A stretch of DNA of 5,130 nt from Paracoccaceae bacterium (GTDB taxonomy: Bacteria; Pseudomonadota; Alphaproteobacteria; Rhodobacterales; Rhodobacteraceae), in assembly GCA_009922885.1 (NCBI GenBank), contig RFUP01000190.1, positions 1 to 5,130 on the forward strand. Reading direction: 5' to 3'. The position numbers were made by a program, and so were the translations under genes. The notes below the pieces were generated by a model. It did no database searches. It was given only the letters and a program-made list of their open reading frames with translations, and was not told the origin of the DNA. Positions 1 through 4,894 of the stretch are shown piece after piece (the first letter of the stretch is position 1; every line of letters starts with the position of its first letter).

Positions 1-636
1 GTTTTCCTCGGTGCCCATGAAGGCACCCGAGCCAGATTTCACATCAAGGACGAGGCCTTCGAGGCCTGCCGCGAGTTTTTTCGACAGGATAGAGGCGGTG
101 ATGAGGTCGATGCTTTCGACGGTGCCTGTGACGTCGCGGATGGCGTAGAGGCGTTTGTCGGCGGGGGCGATATCGGCGGAGGCCGAAACGATGGCGCAGC
201 CCACGGAGCCGATGATGTCGCGGAAGCGGGATTCCTCAAGGCCTGTCTGGAAGCCGGGGATGGATTCGAGCTTGTCGAGTGTGCCGCCCGTATGGCCAAG
301 GCCGCGACCGGAGATCATGGGCACGGCTGCGCCGCAGGCGGCGAGGGCGGGGGCGAGGACGAGCGAGACGCAATCACCGACGCCGCCTGTGGAGTGCTTG
401 TCGAGGACGGGGCGATCGAGTGCCCATTTGAGCACGCGGCCCGAGTCGCGCATCGCGAGGGTGAGGGCCAAGCGGCCTTCCTCGCCCAAGCCATTGAGAA
501 CGGCGGCCATGGCGAAAGCGCCAGCTTGAGCGGCGGAGACGCCACCATCGGCGAGGCCGCGGGCGAACCATTGCAGTTCCTCGCGGGAGGGGGTTTCGCT
601 GTCGCGGAGTTTGGTGAGGATGGTGCGCGCGTCCAT
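1..636 (-). CDS. deoA: Thymidine phosphorylase, N-terminal 212 residues (3' end beyond window)
   Basis: The enzyme catalyses phosphorolysis of thymidine or deoxyuridine to the free base and 2-deoxyribose-1-phosphate, in the cytoplasm. The frame runs unbroken from ATG at 636 to the window edge, about half of the usual 430-440 aa. Visible motifs are KHSTGGVGD (residues 80-88, phosphate binding), the pyrimidine phosphorylase signature SGRGLGHTGGTLDKLE (109-124), YAIRDVTGTVES (164-175) and SKK (185-187), then DVKSGSGAFM near the cut end. R167, S182 and K186 match, by a constant offset, the E. coli DeoA pyrimidine-binding residues R171, S186 and K190. The residue after the first GG is V, as in DeoA/Pdp family members. 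The start overlaps the cdd stop by one base (TAATG), and a GGAG lies 8 nt upstream inside cdd, suggesting translational coupling. The dimeric Pdp (uridine/thymidine phosphorylase) subfamily is the main alternative. The family is certain; DeoA is preferred. Confidence 0.93.
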   Translation of the reverse strand, partial: MDARTILTKLRDSETPSREELQWFARGLADGGVSAAQAGAFAMAAVLNGLGEEGRLALTLAMRDSGRVLKWALDRPVLDKHSTGGVGDCVSLVLAPALAACGAAVPMISGRGLGHTGGTLDKLESIPGFQTGLEESRFRDIIGSVGCAIVSASADIAPADKRLYAIRDVTGTVESIDLITASILSKKLAAGLEGLVLDVKSGSGAFMGTEEN

Positions 637-1028
637 TAGGCGCGCTCCATCTGCTCGCTGTCGAAGGCACCGGGGAGGAGGTCGCCGACGGTGGTCATCC
701 ATTCCGCGCCATCTGTGGTGGTGAGGCGGACGGGGACGTCTTTCTTGGCGAACTCGGCGAGTTTCTGGCGGCAACCGCCGCAGGGGGAAACGGGGGTGGG
801 GCTATCGGCGATCACGCAAACCTCGGTGATTTCGGTTTCACCCGCTGCGACCATGGCGGCAATCGCGCCCGCTTCGGCACAGGTGCCTTCGGGATAGGCG
901 GCGTTCTCTACGTTGCAGCCAACGTGCACTGCGCCGGAGGGGGTGCGGATGGCCGCGCCCACTTTGAAGCGGGAATAGGGAACATAGGCGTTTTCCCGGA
1001 CTTTGCGGGCGGCGTCGAGCAAACTCAT
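636..1028 (-). CDS. cdd: Cytidine deaminase, small tetrameric type
   Basis: Hydrolytic deamination of cytidine and deoxycytidine to (deoxy)uridine, a zinc-dependent cytoplasmic step of pyrimidine salvage. The 130-aa length matches the homotetrameric class (B. subtilis Cdd type), not the long E. coli dimer. Substrate-binding FKVGAA is at 21-26, and N39 and E41 of CNVEN contact ribose in the family. The zinc/catalytic motif TCAEAGAI is at 49-56, with C50 as zinc ligand and E52 as proton shuttle. PCGGCRQ (82-88) supplies C83 and C86. Where B. subtilis has CAER, this protein has CAEA (A53), so the arginine that balances the thiolate charge there is absent; other lineages vary here too. The ATG at 1028 overlaps the upstream cupin stop as ATGA, with GAGGA 6 nt upstream. 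The stop shares a base with the deoA start. It is the middle gene of the operon and feeds deoxyuridine to DeoA. Confidence 0.96.
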   Translation of the reverse strand: MSLLDAARKVRENAYVPYSRFKVGAAIRTPSGAVHVGCNVENAAYPEGTCAEAGAIAAMVAAGETEITEVCVIADSPTPVSPCGGCRQKLAEFAKKDVPVRLTTTDGAEWMTTVGDLLPGAFDSEQMERA

Positions 1029-2116
1029 GACTGGTCCTCAATGGTTTCGAATGTGCCGGGCAGCGAGACTTCGAGAAGTTCGAGGTCGGCAGAGGCTTCT
1101 GAATAACGCACGCGCATCCCCGGGGGGACAACAAAGGCATCGCCTGTTTCAAGAGGATAGGGCGTGCGGCCTTCTCCTTCGAGGCGCATGGTGCCTTGCA
1201 TGACGTAGGTGAAGAGAATGTCGCCCTTATGGGAATGCCACGCGGTTTCGCCTTCGGTGGGGCGGACGACGAGGACGGAGGCCACGCCTTGGGTGTTGGC
1301 GTTGATCGTGGTGTCGCGGGCCTCGAAGCCACGGGTGCGGAAGGGGGTCCAGACGGCATCGTCGGGCGTATTCCAGACGAAACGCTGGCCATCCCATTCG
1401 CGTTCGGGGCGGAGATGGGGGGTGGGGAGCGTCATTTCATGGTCAATTTCGGTGACGTGTTCGGCGGGAACGCCGATCTCGATCACCTCGATGCCATCGG
1501 AAGCATGGAGCACGCGGTGGCGGATTTGCGGGGGTTGGATGAAGCAGGAACCGGGAGTGAGGCGGATCGGTTCGCCTTGATCTTCGTAGACGACATCGAC
1601 CCAGCCCGCGATACAGAAGATCAACTGGAAGCCGACCTTGTGGAAATGCACCATATCCGGCACGGGGCCGCCATCGGGGATGCGGATGTGCGAGGCAATC
1701 ATCGCGCCGCCCAAACGGTCTGGAACGAGGTCGCGATACATCATGCCTGCACGACCGACGACCCACGGGGCCTGATCCTTGAGGCGGCGGACCATGAAGG
1801 AATGCAGCGTGGGCGGCACGACGAGGGGCGGGTTCAGCTCGTCGATTTCAATCTTGGTGCCGTTCGGAGCGGTGAGGCTGCGCTGGCCCTCGGCGAATGT
1901 ATCGGGGTTTTCGGTGAGGATGCGGAGTGTGCCGGGGGCTTCTGGTGCGCCTTTTTCGATACGGAGACGCAGGCCATGGCCGGAAAACACGGCGACCGAG
2001 GGATCATCGGCGGGGTAGATCATATCCATCCGCATTCCCAAGGTCTTGGTGAAGAAAGGGATGTCGTTGCGGAGTTCCTGCGTGGGCAGGCGAATTTCGG
2101 CGCGAGTCTCGCTCAT
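1025..2116 (-). CDS. VOC-like/bicupin fusion protein of unknown function, first gene of the cdd-deoA operon
   Basis: No specific function recognised; 363 aa, no signal peptide or membrane segment, so probably cytosolic. Residues about 6-56 look like one beta-alpha-beta-beta-beta module of the VOC/glyoxalase fold (LPTQELRNDIPFFTKTLGMR, then a strand-rich stretch ending LRLRIEKG), followed by a linker to about 108. Cupin 1 spans about 140-215, with H157-F-H159, Q164 near the usual Glu position, and H200 after PPQIR, so a metal site His/His/Gln/His is plausible. Cupin 2 spans about 278-352 and has H294-S-H296 and PPG (331-333). The canonical Glu position is hydrophobic, with D299 nearby, and the motif-2 His position is V336, so its metal site looks incomplete. 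The ATG at 2116 follows AGAGGA by 5 nt. The stop overlaps the cdd start. Bicupins include gentisate-type dioxygenases, ureidoglycine aminohydrolase and oxalate decarboxylases; none fits clearly. The operon suggests a link with nucleoside or pentose-phosphate metabolism (inference). Confidence 0.85.
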   Translation of the reverse strand: MSETRAEIRLPTQELRNDIPFFTKTLGMRMDMIYPADDPSVAVFSGHGLRLRIEKGAPEAPGTLRILTENPDTFAEGQRSLTAPNGTKIEIDELNPPLVVPPTLHSFMVRRLKDQAPWVVGRAGMMYRDLVPDRLGGAMIASHIRIPDGGPVPDMVHFHKVGFQLIFCIAGWVDVVYEDQGEPIRLTPGSCFIQPPQIRHRVLHASDGIEVIEIGVPAEHVTEIDHEMTLPTPHLRPEREWDGQRFVWNTPDDAVWTPFRTRGFEARDTTINANTQGVASVLVVRPTEGETAWHSHKGDILFTYVMQGTMRLEGEGRTPYPLETGDAFVVPPGMRVRYSEASADLELLEVSLPGTFETIEDQS

Positions 2117-2120
2117 TTTT

Positions 2121-2127
2121 GTCCTCT
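2121..2127 (-). promoter_or_regulatory. Ribosome binding site of the VOC-bicupin gene
   Basis: On the minus strand the bases read AGAGGAC, with AGGA ending 5 nt before the ATG at 2116. This supports 2116 as the start over the internal methionines at residues 28, 30 and 32, which lie inside the VOC-like helix and strand. Confidence 0.75.
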
Positions 2128-2160
2128 AGGTCTGAATTTGGAGCGTGGCGCGGGAGGGCG

Positions 2161-2199
2161 TGAAATGCAAGCGGTGTGGCGCGTACAGGTGGAATGCAA
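2161..2199. repeat. Short direct repeat upstream of the cupin gene
   Basis: TGAAATGCAA at 2161-2170 recurs as TGGAATGCAA at 2190-2199, matching in 9 of 10 bases with a 29-bp period. Both copies lie in the putative leader or promoter of the minus-strand operon. A 10-mer pair in 225 bp could be chance, but the position makes tandem half-sites for a regulator possible. Confidence 0.35.
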
Positions 2200-2227
2200 T
2201 TTCGGCCGAGATTGGCGCGGAAATTGC
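2196..2227. repeat. Perfect 8-bp inverted repeat, candidate operator
   Basis: GCAATTTC at 2196-2203 is mirrored exactly by GAAATTGC at 2220-2227, with a 16-nt spacer and arm centres 24 bp apart. It sits immediately next to the TATACG candidate -10 box of the minus-strand operon (2228-2233). It could be a protein-binding dyad controlling the cupin-cdd-deoA operon, or fold in a leader transcript. No known operator is assigned. Confidence 0.45.
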
Positions 2228-2303
2228 CGTATAGTGCGGGAAATCGGCTGTTTGTCACGGCGGATTACAGGGGGCTAAAAAGCGATCTTCCCTGTTCTGA
2301 AAA

Positions 2304-2325
2304 AATAGTTTAATGCTGAACTATT
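2304..2325. promoter_or_regulatory. 7-bp inverted repeat upstream of maeB, candidate operator
   Basis: AATAGTT at 2304-2310 is mirrored exactly by AACTATT at 2319-2325, with an 8-nt spacer TAATGCTG. The dyad ends 5 bases before the ribosome binding site. The only decent -10-like hexamer (TTTAAT, 2309-2314) lies within it, so a bound protein would be expected to block initiation. Size and A/T-rich arms resemble MarR-type operators in general form; the regulator is unknown. Confidence 0.5.
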
Positions 2326-2330
2326 ACCGG

Positions 2331-2336
2331 AGGAGG
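2331..2336 (+). promoter_or_regulatory. Ribosome binding site of maeB
   Basis: A perfect AGGAGG lies 5 nt before the ATG at 2342 and fixes the start codon. Its strength suggests efficient translation. Confidence 0.85.
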
Positions 2337-2341
2337 CCATT

Positions 2342-4630
2342 ATGCCCGACACGACCGACAGCCAGAAGGATGCGCTGCGCCAAGCTGCGCTCGCCTATCA
2401 CGAGTTTCCGAAGCCCGGTAAATTGGAGATCCGAGCGACGAAGCCGCTGGCGAACGGGCGTGATCTGAGCCGGGCCTATAGCCCCGGCGTGGCGGAGGCC
2501 TGTCTTGAGATTAAAGCCGATCCGGCAAATGCTTCGCGCTACACGGCGCGCGGCAATCTCGTGGCGGTGGTGACGAACGGCACGGCGGTTCTGGGTTTGG
2601 GCAACATCGGGGCGCTGGCCTCAAAGCCTGTGATGGAAGGGAAGGCGGTTCTCTTCAAGAAATTCGCAGGGCTGGATTGCTTCGATATCGAGTTGAACGA
2701 ACCCGATCCGGTGAAGCTGGCCGAAATCGTTTGCGCGCTGGAGCCGACGTTTGGCGCGATCAACCTTGAAGACATCAAGGCCCCGGATTGCTTTACGGTG
2801 GAGCGGATTTGCCGCGAGCGGATGAACATTCCGGTGTTCCACGACGACCAGCACGGCACGGCGATTGTGGTGGGGGCTGCGGCGAAGAATGCGCTGCATG
2901 TGGCCGGGAAGAAATTCGAAGACATCAAAGTGGTGTCGACGGGCGGTGGGGCGGCAGGGATTGCCTGCCTCAACATGCTGCTGAAATTGGGCGTGAAGCG
3001 CGAGAACGTCTGGCTCTGCGATATTCACGGGCTGGTTTATGCGGGGCGTGCGGAAGACATGAACCCCGAGAAGGCGGCCTATGCGCAGGCCTCGGATCTG
3101 CGGACGCTCGATGAGGTGATCGACGGGGCGGACCTGTTCCTTGGGCTGTCGGGGCCGCGGGTGTTGAAGGCGGAGATGGTGCAGAAGATGGCCAAGCGGC
3201 CGGTTGTTTTCGCGCTCGCCAATCCGACACCGGAAATCCTGCCGGAAGAGGTGCGGGCGGTGGTGCCGGATGCGATCATCGCGACGGGGCGCTCGGACTA
3301 TCCGAACCAAGTGAACAACGTGCTGTGCTTCCCCTTCATCTTCCGGGGTGCGATGGATGTGGGGGCCACGACGATCAATGACGAGATGCAGCTGGCCTGC
3401 ATTGACGGGATCGCGGCTTTGGCGCGGGCGACGACGAGCGCGGAAGCGGCAGCGGCCTATCGCGGTGAACAACTGACCTTCGGGGCGGAGTACCTGATTC
3501 CGAAACCTTTCGATCCGCGACTGATCGGTGTGGTGTCGGCGGCGGTGGCGAAGGCTGCGATGGAGACGGGTGTGGCGACGCGCCCCATCGAGGATATGGA
3601 AGCCTACAAGCGGCGGCTTGATGGTTCGGTGTTCAAGTCGGCGCTGCTGATGCGGCCTGTGTTCCAAGCGGCAGCGACGGCGAGCCGGAAGATTGTGTTC
3701 GCGGAAGGCGAGGATGAGCGGGTTCTGCGCGCGGCGCAGGCCATTCTGGAGGAAACCACGGAGCAGCCCATTCTGATCGGTCGCCCGGAGGTGATCGAGC
3801 GGCGGTGCGAGCGTTACGGGCTTTCGGTGCGACCGGGGCGGGATTTCCAGATCGTGAACCCCGAGAACGATCCGCGTTACCGCGATTACTGGGGCACCTA
3901 TCACCAGATCATGGCGCGCCGGGGTGTGACACCGGATCTGGCGCGGGCGATCATGCGCACGAATACCACGGCGATTGGTGCGGTGATGGTGCAGCGCGGT
4001 GAGGCGGATAGCCTGATTTGTGGCACATTCGGGGAGTTCCGCTGGCACCTGAATTACGTGTCGCAGGTGCTGGGGACCGAGACGTCGCGCGCGCAAGGGG
4101 CGCTTTCGATGATGATCCTCGAAGACGGGCCTTTGTTTATTGCGGATACGCAGGTTTATGCGCAGCCGACGCCTGCGCAACTCGCGGAAATCGCCATTGG
4201 CGCGGCGCGGCATGTGCGGCGGTTCGGGTTGGCGCCGAATGTGGCGCTCTGCGCGCAATCGCAGTTCGGCAGCCAAGGTGGTGGATCGGGTGAGGTGCTG
4301 CGGGAGGCGATTGCCATTCTCGACAGCCAGCCGCGGGACTTCTGCTATGAGGGCGAGATGAACGTGGATGCGGCGCTGGACGCCGATCTACGCGAGCGGC
4401 TGCTGCCGGGCAACCGGATGAAGGGCACGGCGAACGTTTTGATCTTCGCGCATGCGGATGCGGCTTCCGGTGTTCGCAACATCCTCAAGATGAAGGCAGG
4501 TGGGCTGGAAGTGGGGCCGATCCTGATGGGGATGGGAAACCGCGCCCATGTGGTGACGCCGGGGATCACGGCGCGTGGGTTGCTGAATATGGCGGCCATC
4601 GCGGGAACGCCTGTGGCGCATTACGGCTGA
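2342..4630 (+). CDS. maeB: Malic enzyme, MaeB type with C-terminal phosphotransacetylase-like domain
   Basis: Oxidative decarboxylation of L-malate to pyruvate and CO2 with reduction of NAD(P)+, in the cytoplasm, linking the TCA cycle to pyruvate and acetyl-CoA. At 762 aa it has the full family length (about 750-770). The catalytic domain (about 15-430) shows YSPGVAEAC (46-54, with the conserved Tyr), EGKAVLFK (99-106, likely catalytic Lys), NLEDIKAP (141-148) and HDDQHGTA (167-174) for the divalent metal, the nucleotide-binding TGGGAAGIA (200-208), LANPTPEI (292-299) and SDYPNQVNN (318-326). Residues about 431-762 form a Pta-like domain. In E. coli MaeB and the S. meliloti enzymes this part is not an active transacetylase but serves oligomerisation and acetyl-CoA control. 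The stretch SQFGSQGGGSGEVLREA (640-656) replaces the more usual SNFGS/SQFGN-type sequence. Cofactor preference cannot be read with certainty: length resembles the NADP-dependent Tme form. Followed by a hairpin and prpE. Confidence 0.96.
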   Translation: MPDTTDSQKDALRQAALAYHEFPKPGKLEIRATKPLANGRDLSRAYSPGVAEACLEIKADPANASRYTARGNLVAVVTNGTAVLGLGNIGALASKPVMEGKAVLFKKFAGLDCFDIELNEPDPVKLAEIVCALEPTFGAINLEDIKAPDCFTVERICRERMNIPVFHDDQHGTAIVVGAAAKNALHVAGKKFEDIKVVSTGGGAAGIACLNMLLKLGVKRENVWLCDIHGLVYAGRAEDMNPEKAAYAQASDLRTLDEVIDGADLFLGLSGPRVLKAEMVQKMAKRPVVFALANPTPEILPEEVRAVVPDAIIATGRSDYPNQVNNVLCFPFIFRGAMDVGATTINDEMQLACIDGIAALARATTSAEAAAAYRGEQLTFGAEYLIPKPFDPRLIGVVSAAVAKAAMETGVATRPIEDMEAYKRRLDGSVFKSALLMRPVFQAAATASRKIVFAEGEDERVLRAAQAILEETTEQPILIGRPEVIERRCERYGLSVRPGRDFQIVNPENDPRYRDYWGTYHQIMARRGVTPDLARAIMRTNTTAIGAVMVQRGEADSLICGTFGEFRWHLNYVSQVLGTETSRAQGALSMMILEDGPLFIADTQVYAQPTPAQLAEIAIGAARHVRRFGLAPNVALCAQSQFGSQGGGSGEVLREAIAILDSQPRDFCYEGEMNVDAALDADLRERLLPGNRMKGTANVLIFAHADAASGVRNILKMKAGGLEVGPILMGMGNRAHVVTPGITARGLLNMAAIAGTPVAHYG

Positions 4631-4646
4631 GAGAGCTTTGGGGCGT

Positions 4647-4664
4647 CGCCAGATGCTTCTGGCG
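4647..4664 (+). terminator. Stem-loop after maeB, possible terminator without a U tract
   Basis: CGCCAGA (4647-4653) pairs perfectly with TCTGGCG (4658-4664) around the tetraloop TGCT, starting 17 nt after the maeB stop. A G-U pair can add an eighth step. No run of T follows on either strand, so it is not a canonical intrinsic terminator. It could protect the mRNA 3' end or act with Rho. Confidence 0.5.
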
Positions 4665-4686
4665 GGTGCCCTGAGGCGATTCCGGA

Positions 4687-4800
4687 GTTGCAAATGGCGC
4701 GGCAAGACTTTGCAAACTTCGCGTATTTTAGCGCGGGTTTGCTTCTTTGGGGTGGTTTTGCAAAACTTTGCAGACCGCTGAGCGCGAAAATTGCAAATTT
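4687..4800. promoter_or_regulatory. Cluster of TTTGCAAA-like palindromes, candidate ScfR/RamB-family operator array
   Basis: An A/T-richer stretch upstream of prpE carries repeated copies of one palindrome: TTGCAAA at 4688-4694, ACTTTGCAAA at 4707-4716, TTTTGCAAAA at 4756-4765, CTTTGCAGA at 4766-4774 and TTGCAAATTT at 4791-4800, plus a partial TTTGC at 4738-4742. The core GC steps lie at 4690, 4712, 4760, 4770 and 4793, so the two central copies are exactly 10 bp apart, one helical turn. The C. glutamicum RamB operator, as I recall it, is close to AAAACTTTGCAAA; bases 4762-4774 match that in 12 of 13 positions. Rhodobacter PccR, of the same short-chain acyl-CoA regulator family, is also reported to bind TTTGCAAA-type sites. 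Control of prpE by such a regulator is the natural reading (inference). Confidence 0.7.
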
Positions 4801-4804
4801 CTGC

Positions 4805-4839
4805 GGCAAGCCGCCTCTGTTTCCGGTAACAGGCTTGCC
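4805..4839 (+). repeat. Bulged stem-loop upstream of prpE
   Basis: GGCAAGCC (4805-4812) is the exact reverse complement of GGCTTGCC (4832-4839). Inside, TGTT (4818-4821) pairs with AACA (4828-4831), continuing the stem after a 5-nt one-sided bulge (4813-4817) and closing a 6-nt loop, TCCGGT. This gives about 12 base pairs, 55 bases before the prpE start. No T run follows. It may be an mRNA leader structure, an end signal for upstream transcription, or an operator dyad. Confidence 0.5.
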
Positions 4840-4880
4840 CATGGGGAAGGCAGTTGTCTAAATCCGCGTCAATTGCACGG

Positions 4881-4886
4881 AGGAGG
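4881..4886 (+). promoter_or_regulatory. Ribosome binding site of prpE
   Basis: AGGAGG within a longer GGAGGAGGA run (4879-4887) lies 8 nt before the ATG at 4895 and decides this start. Confidence 0.85.
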
Positions 4887-4894
4887 ACTGCCCC

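Larger units (their letters stand above)
2117..2341. promoter_or_regulatory. Divergent promoter region between the cupin-cdd-deoA operon and maeB
   Basis: These 225 non-coding bases separate two divergently transcribed units and must hold both promoters unless transcription enters from outside. For the minus strand, the best sigma-70-like pair is GTGACA (bases 2258-2253) and TATACG (2233-2228). The -35 matches 5/6, but the 19-nt spacer is long. For the plus strand, TTTAAT at 2309-2314 matches a -10 box in 5/6 positions but has no good -35. TTGTCA at 2252-2257 has only a poor -10 17 nt further on. The region as a regulatory interval is sure; the exact promoters are guesses. Confidence 0.55.

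Noticed and set aside
155..639. Plus-strand open frames over the deoA region
   Set aside because: They are shadows of deoA, whose minus-strand frame is open to the window edge and carries the full pyrimidine phosphorylase signature.
1196..2278. Plus-strand open frame (360 codons) antisense to the VOC-bicupin gene
   Set aside because: It exactly mirrors the cupin gene, lacks a ribosome binding site, and shows no recognisable motif. The cupin frame has an SD, cupin motifs and coupled stops.
2252..2280. TTGTCA with CTAAAA 17 nt later as the maeB promoter
   Set aside because: The -10 matches the consensus in only two positions, so it is too weak to annotate as a separate promoter.
2621..4276. 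Long minus-strand open frame (551 codons) antisense to maeB
   Set aside because: Its translation is Arg/His/Pro-rich low-complexity text with no domain, as expected opposite a G/C-biased third-position gene. maeB itself has intact motifs over its whole length.
4647..4664. Canonical intrinsic terminator of maeB
   Set aside because: The stem is good but no T tract follows, so it is listed only as a possible terminator or mRNA 3'-end structure.
4687..4800. Repeats as a CRISPR array or iteron-type origin
   Set aside because: The repeat unit is only 8-10 bp and palindromic, spacing is irregular (10-48 bp), and there are no cas or rep genes. Operator sites explain it better.
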